Assembly (NCBI GenBank): GCA_046542305.1
Contig: JBKHBQ010000115.1
Span: forward strand, 1 to 11,745
From: JBKHBQ01 sp046542305
Lineage (GTDB): Bacteria; Bacteroidota; Bacteroidia; Bacteroidales; 4484-276
Length of the DNA stretch: 11,745 nt
Reading direction: 5' to 3'
This document shows positions 5,686-11,745 of the stretch, piece after piece (the stretch's first letter is position 1; each line of letters opens with the position of its first letter). The position numbers were made by a program, and so were the translations under genes. The notes below the pieces were generated by a model that was given only the letters and a program-made list of their open reading frames with translations, made no database searches and was not told the origin of the DNA.

Positions 5686-6366
5686 ATGGTTCAGGTAAAA
5701 CCGGTGATCGAGGACAGTTGGAGGGCAGCCCTCGACGATCAGTTTGCTGCGTCCTATTTTGCACAGCTCAGGGATTTTCTAGTGGAGGAAAAATCCAGAC
5801 ACACGATTTATCCTCCGGGATCGCTCATTTTCTCAGCGTTTAATCATACACCTTTTCATAAGGTGAAAGTGGTAATTCTCGGGCAGGATCCCTATCACGG
5901 GCCCGGGCAGGCGCATGGCCTCTGTTTTTCGGTGCCCGATGGGGTGAGGCAGCCGCCTTCGCTGCAAAACATTTTTAAGGAACTCCACAGCGACCTCGGC
6001 CTTCCGATACCCAGGCACGGAAGCCTGGAATGCTGGGCCGGCCAGGGTGTGCTGCTGCTGAATGCCACCCTGACCGTGAGGGCACACCAGGCAGGATCGC
6101 ACCAGAACCGCGGATGGGAAACCTTTACCAATGCCGCCATACAAAAACTGTCGGAGCAGCGCAAAAATCTTGTGTTTCTGCTTTGGGGAAATTATGCCAT
6201 TGCCAAGGAAGCACTGATCGATACTACCAGGCACCTGGTGCTGAAATCGCCGCACCCTTCACCGTTTTCGGCCAACCGGGGATTTTTCGGGAACAGGCAT
6301 TTTTCCAAAACCAATCAATACCTGAAAGAAAACGGAATAACAGAGATAGACTGGCAGGTTGAGTGA
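5686..6366 (+). CDS. ung: Uracil-DNA glycosylase, family 1
   Basis: Ung removes uracil from DNA to start base-excision repair. The 226-residue product (E. coli Ung is 229 aa) contains the water-activating motif GQDPYHG (66-72, catalytic D68) and GLCFSV (78-83, with the uracil-stacking F81). LLLNATLTV (123-131, N126 reads uracil) and the leucine-loop segment HPSPFSANRGFFGNRHFSKTN (H190) complete the active site. The frame is open back to 5587, but family members start near MVQVKPVIEDSW and a possible promoter ends at 5647, so ATG 5686 is chosen. The gene stands alone, divergent from the lipoprotein unit. Confidence 0.97.
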   Translation: MVQVKPVIEDSWRAALDDQFAASYFAQLRDFLVEEKSRHTIYPPGSLIFSAFNHTPFHKVKVVILGQDPYHGPGQAHGLCFSVPDGVRQPPSLQNIFKELHSDLGLPIPRHGSLECWAGQGVLLLNATLTVRAHQAGSHQNRGWETFTNAAIQKLSEQRKNLVFLLWGNYAIAKEALIDTTRHLVLKSPHPSPFSANRGFFGNRHFSKTNQYLKENGITEIDWQVE

Positions 6367-6547
6367 GCATAAGTTCATTGGAGAAAGGGTAAAAAGATAG
6401 CACGGGAGAGGAAGGATAAACCGGAAAAAGAAGACGGGGAAAAGTAAAATAGCTAAAAACGGAGAAATGCAGAAAAGGTTAAAACGGATAGAAAAGGAGC
6501 ATGCAGAATCATTCATCAATCATTATAAAATCAAATCAGGGAAAACT

Positions 6548-7015
6548 ATGAAAACAGAGATCAGTTCAATCGGCCTGCTGATGGTGTTGCTGATGGCGGG
6601 ATTTTTTGCTCAGCCGGCTATGGCGCAGGTTAACGCGGATGATGTAACGGGGTTATGGCTGAACGAGGACGGGGATGCCCACATCAAAATCGAGAATCGC
6701 GACGGAAAGTACTATGGCAACATTGTGTGGCTGAAAGAGCCGCTGGACGAAGAAACCGGCAAACCCAAACTCGACGACGAAAATCCCGATCCGGAACTGC
6801 AGAAAAGACCCGTGATGGGGCTGGAACTGCTTACCGGCTTTGTGTTTGACGGCGAAGACGAATGGGAGGACGGCGATATTTATGATCCCAAAAGCGGAAA
6901 AACCTATAGCTGCTACATGGAGTTCACCGATAGATCCATGGATAAGCTCAAGGTGCGGGGATATATTGGCGTGTCGCTGCTGGGCAGAACCACCTACTGG
7001 ACGCGTGTGGAATAA
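6548..7015 (+). CDS. Secreted DUF2147-domain protein
   Basis: The 155-residue product has a signal peptide (hydrophobic IGLLMVLLMAGFFA, cut likely after AMA near residue 26). One DUF2147 domain fills the rest: VTGLWLNEDGDAHIKI, YYGNIVWLKEPLDEETGKP, NPDPELQKRPVMGLELLTGF, GDIYDPKSGKTYSCYME and VRGYIGVSLLGRTTYWTRVE. DUF2147 proteins are small exported beta-rich proteins of unknown function. The frame extends upstream to 6467, but that part is a lysine-rich reading of a purine-rich spacer and would bury the signal peptide, so ATG 6548 is used. Its TAA is directly followed by the stop of the convergent acyltransferase gene. Confidence 0.88.
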   Translation: MKTEISSIGLLMVLLMAGFFAQPAMAQVNADDVTGLWLNEDGDAHIKIENRDGKYYGNIVWLKEPLDEETGKPKLDDENPDPELQKRPVMGLELLTGFVFDGEDEWEDGDIYDPKSGKTYSCYMEFTDRSMDKLKVRGYIGVSLLGRTTYWTRVE

Positions 7016-7741
7016 CTAAATTCCCGATCTTACGGTGCTTTCCACGCGTTTGTAAAGCGTTTCTTTTTCCTCTTCCGTCAATTGCGATACATCAATGGCC
7101 GGATGAATGGTAAGCCTGATACGGGTGGGATTGAGTTCGCCGGTTTCCTCAATCAGCTTATAGGTTCCGCTGATAGATACGGGCACAGCCCAGGCGTCAG
7201 CGCCGGTAACCAGCTTAAAGCTGCCCGGTTTGAATGGCCGCATCTGGTGTTTCCGGCTGCGGGTCCCCTCGGGAAAAATTACCATCGGATGACCTTTTTT
7301 GATTTGCCTGATGCCTCTTTCGATGGTACCCACCGAGCTGCGGAGGTTTTGCCTGTCGATCAGTACACACCCCAGTGCACGCATCCAGATGTTCAGCACC
7401 GGGATGTTGCCCAATTCCTTTTTTGCAATAAAACCAACCGTCTTGGGGATATAACCCACAATGAGCGGAATATCCGCCAACCCCTGATGATTGCTGATAA
7501 AGCAAACCCTGTCGGACTCCGGAACATTTTCCAGCCCACGGATATCTACCTTTACCCTGAACACAAAAAACAGGTGCCGCGAATAGAATCGCGCCAGCCG
7601 GGCGAAATAGCGGTCGGTCCTGTCGGCCCCGCCAAATATGCGTACAGGCACCGCAGTGAGCAGCCACAACGGTGTAAGCAGCGCCATCAGCAGCAGGTAA
7701 AAGGCAAATACCAGATTGAGCGGTGTAATCCTGAACGACAT
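7016..7741 (-). CDS. plsC: 1-acyl-sn-glycerol-3-phosphate acyltransferase (PlsC family)
   Basis: PlsC-type enzymes transfer an acyl chain to lysophosphatidic acid, giving phosphatidic acid for membrane lipid synthesis at the inner membrane. The 241-residue product has an N-terminal membrane segment (LVFAFYLLLMALLTPLWLL, 10-28). The HX4D catalytic motif follows as NHQGLAD (84-90; H85, D90), then GFIAKKELGNIPVLNIWMR (103-121) and the glycerol-phosphate motif FPEGTRSR (156-163). The length is typical. Related acyltransferases with other acceptors share these motifs, so the exact substrate is inferred. It is divergent from the MFS gene and convergent, with no spacer, with the DUF2147 gene. Confidence 0.9.
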   Translation of the reverse strand: MSFRITPLNLVFAFYLLLMALLTPLWLLTAVPVRIFGGADRTDRYFARLARFYSRHLFFVFRVKVDIRGLENVPESDRVCFISNHQGLADIPLIVGYIPKTVGFIAKKELGNIPVLNIWMRALGCVLIDRQNLRSSVGTIERGIRQIKKGHPMVIFPEGTRSRKHQMRPFKPGSFKLVTGADAWAVPVSISGTYKLIEETGELNPTRIRLTIHPAIDVSQLTEEEKETLYKRVESTVRSGI

Positions 7742-7787
7742 CTACACGCAGATTAAGAATGATTCGAACCATTTCCGGTTACGGCTG

Positions 7788-7795
7788 CAAAAGTA
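7788..7795 (-). promoter_or_regulatory. -7 box for the acyltransferase gene
   Basis: TACTTTTG on the minus strand matches TAnnTTTG and lies 46 bp upstream of the ATG at 7741. No TTG is present at the expected -33 spacing. Confidence 0.45.
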
Positions 7796-7800
7796 TGGAA

Positions 7801-7815
7801 TTCCTGCGACAGGAA
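7801..7815. promoter_or_regulatory. Short palindrome between divergent promoters
   Basis: TTCCTG-CGA-CAGGAA is a perfect 6-bp inverted repeat lying between the -7 boxes facing left (7788-7795) and right (7851-7858). It sits near the -20 to -13 region upstream of the left-facing box, so an operator role is possible. A palindrome this short can arise by chance. Confidence 0.25.
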
Positions 7816-7850
7816 CATTTTTTAGCCAACCCGGCCTGATGAAAATAAAG

Positions 7851-7858
7851 TATATTTG
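7851..7858 (+). promoter_or_regulatory. -7 box for the MFS transporter gene
   Basis: TATATTTG matches TAnnTTTG and ends 37 bp before the ATG at 7896. A -33 TTG is not seen at 17-23 bp. Confidence 0.45.
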
Positions 7859-7895
7859 CCTGTCGAATGAAATAGTAAATTAAACACGCTTTCTC

Positions 7896-9431
7896 ATGGC
7901 AAAACATCCACGCCTTTCTTTCTGGCAAATCTGGAACATGAGCTTTGGATTCCTCGGTATTCAGTTTGGTTTTGCGTTGCAAAACGCCAATGTGAGCCGT
8001 ATTTTCCAAACCCTGGGTGCAAACGTTGAGGATATCCCAATACTATGGATCGCCGCCCCAGTAACGGGATTGCTGGTGCAGCCCATTATCGGGTATATGA
8101 GCGACAATACCTGGAACCGGCTGGGACGCCGCAGGCCTTATTTTCTGGTGGGAGCCATTTTTGCCTCCCTGGCGCTGATCTTTATGCCCAACTCGCCCGT
8201 GCTGTGGGTGGCTGCGGGGATGCTCTGGATTATGGATGCCTCCATCAACATTTCGATGGAACCTTTCAGGGCGTTTGTAGGAGATATGCTGCCGAGCGAA
8301 CAGCGGACCAAAGGGTTTGCCATGCAAAGCTTTTTCATCGGTACCGGTGCCGTCATCGCTTCGGCGCTGCCATGGATGATGACCAACTGGCTGGGGATTC
8401 CCAACGTAGCTCCCGAAGGTGAAATCCCACCATCGGTTCGATGGTCGTTCTATATCGGAGCGGCCGTATTTTTCCTGGCGGTGCTGTGGACAGTGATCAG
8501 CACGAAGGAGTATTCACCTGAAGAACTCGAAAGTTTTGAAGAAGATAAAGAGGAGCTACTGATAGAAGCCAACGAAGAACAGATGCTCGACAGCGCCGCT
8601 GCCGACAAAAGTATTGGAGGTCCCGCAAAAGTTCGCTGGGGAGTGCTATCCGGACTTATCGGCGCCATCCTTACCATCCTGGTGTATTATCTGGAGTGGG
8701 AACAGGAAGTGTATGTATTATCCATCGGGTTGATCATTTTCGGGGTGATCGAATTTGTAGCCGGAACCATGCAAAAAAGAGGTCAGACCAAAAATGCACT
8801 GGTGGAAATCATGGACGATTTCACCAAAATGCCAAAAACCATGGTACAACTGGCCGTGGTGCAATTCTTTTCATGGTTTGCACTTTTTTCGATGTGGATC
8901 TATACCAACGCAGCCGTTACGATGCATGTGTATGGTACCATCGATGTGGAATCCGAATTGTACAACATCGGCGCCGACTGGGTAGGGATTCTGTTTGCCG
9001 TATACAATGGCTTCGCTGCGGTGGTGGCTTTTCTGCTTCCGCGACTGGCAAAGGCCACCAGCCGCAAAACAACCCATATGATCTCGCTGTTTCTTGGCGG
9101 GCTTGGGCTGATATCATTGTATTTTATAAAGGATCCCAACTGGCTGCTGGTGTCGATGCTGGGCGTGGGTGTAGCATGGGCCAGTATCCTTTCGATGCCC
9201 TATGCCATTCTTGCAGGTGCCCTGCCCATGAAAAAAATGGGGATTTACATGGGGATTTTCAATTTCTTTATCGTTATTCCGCAAATCCTGGCAGCAACCA
9301 TTCTCGGTTTCTTTACGAAGGAACTTTTTCATGGCGAAGCCATTTATACCATTATGCTGGGCGGATTTTCGATGATCCTGGCCGGCATCCTGGTGCAGTT
9401 TGTAAAGGATATAGATGCGCCGAACCGCTAA
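7896..9431 (+). CDS. MFS transporter, SLC45/GPH sugar:cation symporter-like
   Basis: This 511-residue inner-membrane protein has about twelve hydrophobic segments. The signature after helix 2, IIGYMSDNTWNRLGRRRPY (64-82), with its RLGRRRPY core, is characteristic of sucrose/maltose symporters of the SLC45/GPH group. PEGEIPPSVRWSFYIGAAV (173-191) precedes helix 6. The cytoplasmic loop between the two six-helix halves is long and acidic (about 205-237, with a run rich in E). The expected cargo is a disaccharide taken up with H+ or Na+, but no glycosidase or sugar regulator is adjacent, so the substrate is open. It is divergent from plsC and convergent with sodB. Confidence 0.85.
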   Translation: MAKHPRLSFWQIWNMSFGFLGIQFGFALQNANVSRIFQTLGANVEDIPILWIAAPVTGLLVQPIIGYMSDNTWNRLGRRRPYFLVGAIFASLALIFMPNSPVLWVAAGMLWIMDASINISMEPFRAFVGDMLPSEQRTKGFAMQSFFIGTGAVIASALPWMMTNWLGIPNVAPEGEIPPSVRWSFYIGAAVFFLAVLWTVISTKEYSPEELESFEEDKEELLIEANEEQMLDSAAADKSIGGPAKVRWGVLSGLIGAILTILVYYLEWEQEVYVLSIGLIIFGVIEFVAGTMQKRGQTKNALVEIMDDFTKMPKTMVQLAVVQFFSWFALFSMWIYTNAAVTMHVYGTIDVESELYNIGADWVGILFAVYNGFAAVVAFLLPRLAKATSRKTTHMISLFLGGLGLISLYFIKDPNWLLVSMLGVGVAWASILSMPYAILAGALPMKKMGIYMGIFNFFIVIPQILAATILGFFTKELFHGEAIYTIMLGGFSMILAGILVQFVKDIDAPNR

Positions 9432-9434
9432 ACT

Positions 9435-9467
9435 AAAAAGGCGCGGCATCATCGCGGTGCCACGCCT
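9435..9467 (-). terminator. Intrinsic terminator of the superoxide dismutase gene
   Basis: On the minus strand AGGCGTGGCA pairs with TGCCGCGCCT (one G-U wobble, 9-nt loop), followed by TTTTAG. The opposite strand has a C-A mismatch and no T-run, so it terminates sodB transcripts (stop at 9514) more convincingly than those of the converging transporter gene. Confidence 0.8.
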
Positions 9468-9513
9468 GTAAACCATTTCTCCCAAAGATTTTCTTTTGAT
9501 TGTCAGCTTTGGA

Positions 9514-10092
9514 TTAAACTTCAAACCGCTGTTCTACTACCTTCCAGTCGAGAACTTTCCAGAAGTTTTCGATGTAATCCGGACGCTTGTTCTGCACGTC
9601 GAGGTAATAGGCATGTTCCCACACATCGCAGGTGACCAGTGGTGTATTGCCTTCGTGGATGGGATTGCCCGCATTTGAAGTTTGTACTATTTCGAGAATA
9701 CCGTCAGGATTTTTAACCAGCCATGCCCATCCCGAGCCGAAGAGCGTGGTTGCCGCTTCATCAAATTTTTCCCTGAAATTCTCGTAGCTGTCGAAAGCCT
9801 TTTCGATGGCTTCCATCAGTTTGCCTTCCGGTTTTGTTTTCGGATCAGGTGAAAACTGCTCAAAGAAGAAGGTGTGGTTCCACACCTGTGCACCATTGTT
9901 GAATAGTCCGCCGTCGGCCAGTTTAATGATGGTTTTCAGGTCGGCTTCTTCAAACTTGGTTCCCTTAGCAAGTTTATTGGTTTTTTCCACATAGGCAGCA
10001 TGGTGCTTGTCGTGATGGAATTCGAGCGTTTTTCTGGAAATATGCGGCTCCAGTGCATCGTAATCGTAAGGTAATTTTGGTAATTCAAACAT
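9514..10092 (-). CDS. sodB: Superoxide dismutase, Fe-type
   Basis: The enzyme dismutates superoxide to O2 and H2O2 in the cytoplasm. The 192-residue product carries the metal ligands H26 (FHHDKHH), H73 (WNHTFF), D156 and H160 (DVWEHAYYLD), numbered exactly as in E. coli FeSOD. Q69 in FNNGAQVWNH, with A141 in TSNAGNP where MnSODs carry their glutamine, marks the iron (or cambialistic) subtype. There is no signal peptide. Bacteroides-type enzymes can use Fe or Mn, so metal choice in the cell is not settled. It is transcribed alone, with a strong terminator at 9435-9467. No clean TAnnTTTG box was found upstream. Confidence 0.96.
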   Translation of the reverse strand: MFELPKLPYDYDALEPHISRKTLEFHHDKHHAAYVEKTNKLAKGTKFEEADLKTIIKLADGGLFNNGAQVWNHTFFFEQFSPDPKTKPEGKLMEAIEKAFDSYENFREKFDEAATTLFGSGWAWLVKNPDGILEIVQTSNAGNPIHEGNTPLVTCDVWEHAYYLDVQNKRPDYIENFWKVLDWKVVEQRFEV

Positions 10093-10167
10093 ATCACTTC
10101 ATTTTTAATGGTGAATAAATATGGTTAGTTAACTGATATTACAGCAAAATTCAGCCCAAAAGAAAAA

Positions 10168-10815
10168 TCACACACGATCGGGGAATTCTTCATTGGCAAG
10201 TGCATGATCATCCATTCCGCAGATTCTTTTGATGGCCCGGAGGTAGTTGATGTTTTCAAAGGTGATCATTTCTAAATCTCGCACGGTTTCCTTCAGCTTG
10301 TTGATGTCTTCCGATTCGGTGCTCACCGTACCCACCAGCGCACCATTAACCAGCACGTCGGCATATTCGCAAATGGTACCGTTTACCATAAATCCGAACC
10401 GGTGCTTTTTTACCCGGACCTTTAACAGTTCAGGGTGCATCTGCACCATTTTCAGCAGAGAATTCAGCGAGTATGATAGCTCGATGAGATCCGGAATTTC
10501 CACCTGAAGGGCCGGAAACAACTCACCGGCAAGAAAATCCTGGCTTAGCGGGAATTCCGCTTTGGCCAAAGGTTTCCATTGCTCGAAGCCATCCCGTTGG
10601 CCGATCAGTTTTTTAATATCCAGTTTCTGATCACGGATTTTCACATTATAATCCGAGGTTATGGAAGAGATGATGTAAACCTCCTGCGACCGGCGACTGC
10701 GAAATTTCTCAGGCACAGGTTCCGTCAGGCTTTTCATTTTTTGAATCACCGCGCCGAAATTCTGCCCGAAGGTCCTGAATTCATATCTTGGTTTTTCTGC
10801 TGTTTCGTTTGCCAT
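10168..10815 (-). CDS. Hypothetical protein with CYTH-like features
   Basis: I do not recognise a named family with certainty in this 215-residue soluble protein, which has no signal peptide or membrane segment. Several features recall a diverged CYTH/triphosphate-tunnel fold: YEFRTFG near the N-terminus (11-17), RRSQEVYIIS (41-50), paired charged residues in NVKIRDQKLDIKKL (57-70), and EYADVLVNG with TVSTESEDINKLKETVRDL toward the C-terminus. The order (strand, KxR pair, LDIK, then an E-A/D-V strand and a T-V-x-ES strand) is what one expects of the tunnel strands. The classical ExExK N-terminus is absent. The gene lies 42 bp downstream of the lamin-tail gene and 75 bp upstream of sodB, all on the same strand. 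Confidence 0.7.
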   Translation of the reverse strand: MANETAEKPRYEFRTFGQNFGAVIQKMKSLTEPVPEKFRSRRSQEVYIISSITSDYNVKIRDQKLDIKKLIGQRDGFEQWKPLAKAEFPLSQDFLAGELFPALQVEIPDLIELSYSLNSLLKMVQMHPELLKVRVKKHRFGFMVNGTICEYADVLVNGALVGTVSTESEDINKLKETVRDLEMITFENINYLRAIKRICGMDDHALANEEFPDRV

Positions 10816-10857
10816 TGTTGTGGATATTTATCATCAGTTGTAGATATACCTGCCGTT

Positions 10858-11745
10858 TTATTTGCCGCCGTCGTTGGTAGTGCCCGGTGTCGGTGGCCTG
10901 GATGTGCCCGGCTCGAAGATCATCCACAGGTCGCCGGCATCTTCCTCGCGCCCTGCCGAATGATCGGTTGGCGGTGCTTCTATAATTCCACCCGGACCGT
11001 ATTCCAGTGCATCGACAAACTGCACGCCGTCCTGCGAAATGCCGATTGATTCGCCATTGCCGTTCAGCTTGATGTCGAGGTGCAAGACGCCCTGATCCGT
11101 CTGTTCGTCGGCCCAAAGCAGCAGGAATCCACCGGGAGGAATGGTGGTGGTCCCGGGCTCATTGTCGGGAATCTGCCATTTACGGATTTCCGCAAGGTCG
11201 TCCGTTATATACCAGCCGCCTACATCTACGGGCTCAAGGCTTGAATTGTACAGTTCGATCCAGTCGTCGTATTCGCCGTATTCATCGGCCACAAAGGTGT
11301 CGTTGCTGGCCATGAATTCGTTGATGAGTATCTGTCCGGTTACCGGCGGGATGAAAACATTGGGAGTTCCCGGCGAAGGATTTTTGAAAATAATCCACTC
11401 GGGTGATCCGTCGCTTTTCCTTCCGCCTGAAGAGTCGGCAGGGGGCGAGGCGACCTGTCCTGAAGGCCCGTAAGTAACCTGGTCTACCGGTTCGGTGCCA
11501 TTCCCCGAAAGGGTGATGGCTTCGTTGCTGCTGCTCAGCCTGAAATTCAGGTGCAGTGTACCCTGCCCGGGCTGTTCGTCTGCCCATAGCAGCAAAAATC
11601 CGCCGGGAGCGATGGTGGTCAGCGTCGGGTCATCCCCGGGAATCTGCCACCTGGAGAGATCTTCCGTATCATCCAACATAAACCAGCCCCCGACGTTCAC
11701 CGGATCGGTGTTCACAACAGACTGGGAATTCAACCGGATAACCCC
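10858..11745 (-). CDS. Lamin-tail-domain protein, C-terminal part (5' end off the window)
   Basis: The frame is open to the window edge; the TTG at 11733 is not a credible start, and the residues before it continue the domain. About 295 residues are visible, with two lamin tail domains (LTD), immunoglobulin-like modules of extracellular bacterial proteins. The first is cut by the edge (VGGWFMLDDTEDLSRWQIP, FLLLWADEQ, LHLNFRLSSSNEAI, then PEWIIFKNPSPGTPN). The second is complete (GQILINEFMASNDT, DDWIELYNSS, VGGWYITDDLAEIRKWQIP, FLLLWADEQ, LHLDIKLNGNGESI, ending GTSRPPTPGTTNDGGK). DNA at 11101-11139 and 11572-11610 agrees at 33 of 39 positions, 471 bp apart, showing tandem duplication. No type IX secretion C-terminal domain follows the last LTD. 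The secretion signal would lie outside the window. Confidence 0.88.
   Translation of the reverse strand, partial: GVIRLNSQSVVNTDPVNVGGWFMLDDTEDLSRWQIPGDDPTLTTIAPGGFLLLWADEQPGQGTLHLNFRLSSSNEAITLSGNGTEPVDQVTYGPSGQVASPPADSSGGRKSDGSPEWIIFKNPSPGTPNVFIPPVTGQILINEFMASNDTFVADEYGEYDDWIELYNSSLEPVDVGGWYITDDLAEIRKWQIPDNEPGTTTIPPGGFLLLWADEQTDQGVLHLDIKLNGNGESIGISQDGVQFVDALEYGPGGIIEAPPTDHSAGREEDAGDLWMIFEPGTSRPPTPGTTNDGGK

Noticed and set aside
1..11745. Defence island, CRISPR array, prophage or biosynthetic cluster
   Set aside because: No direct-repeat array, integrase, transposase, nuclease-helicase pair or synthase gene is visible; the recognised genes are mainly housekeeping functions.

Overview
The window looks like ordinary chromosomal DNA of a Bacteroidota (Bacteroidetes) bacterium. 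Four things point there. Matches to the phylum-specific -7 promoter box TAnnTTTG lie just upstream of several genes, and strong Shine-Dalgarno sequences are absent. The ATCase comes as a catalytic plus regulatory pair whose PyrB closely resembles Bacteroides-type PyrB. There is a lamin-tail-domain surface protein of the kind common in this phylum, and there are small Bacteroidota-style lipoprotein and outer-membrane-barrel genes. No rRNA, tRNA, CRISPR array, transposase, phage gene or defence island was recognised.

Layout, left to right. An RtcB-family RNA ligase (121-1527, +) faces a two-gene minus-strand unit of a DUF4342 protein (2098-2355) and a CYTH-domain phosphohydrolase (1598-2077). 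A mostly non-coding stretch (2400-2955) follows. It holds a perfect 19-bp-arm palindrome, a short possible dispersed-repeat sequence, and what I read as the frameshifted remnant of the C-terminal end of an NCS2-type nucleobase permease. Next comes the pyrBI operon on the minus strand (PyrB 3463-4371, PyrI 2956-3438). Its upstream region has a candidate promoter, a 12-codon leader ORF and a terminator-like hairpin, an arrangement that resembles transcription attenuation. Further right on the minus strand are an outer-membrane-type protein (4581-5360) and a 45-residue lipoprotein (5416-5553). These are divergent from uracil-DNA glycosylase ung (5686-6366, +).

The second half holds a secreted DUF2147 protein (6548-7015, +) whose stop codon abuts the stop of a convergent PlsC-type acyltransferase (7016-7741, -). 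A divergent SLC45/GPH-like sugar transporter (7896-9431, +) converges on an iron-type superoxide dismutase (9514-10092, -), which has a clear intrinsic terminator. A hypothetical protein with CYTH-like traits (10168-10815, -) follows. The window closes with the C-terminal part of a protein with tandem lamin-tail domains (10858 to the edge, -).

Most genes are housekeeping: pyrimidine synthesis, uracil repair, oxidative stress, phospholipid synthesis and RNA repair. No single system links them. The most interesting candidates are the pyrBI leader, the decayed permease tail beside pyrI, the strong palindrome at 2498-2538, and the small lipoprotein/barrel pair.
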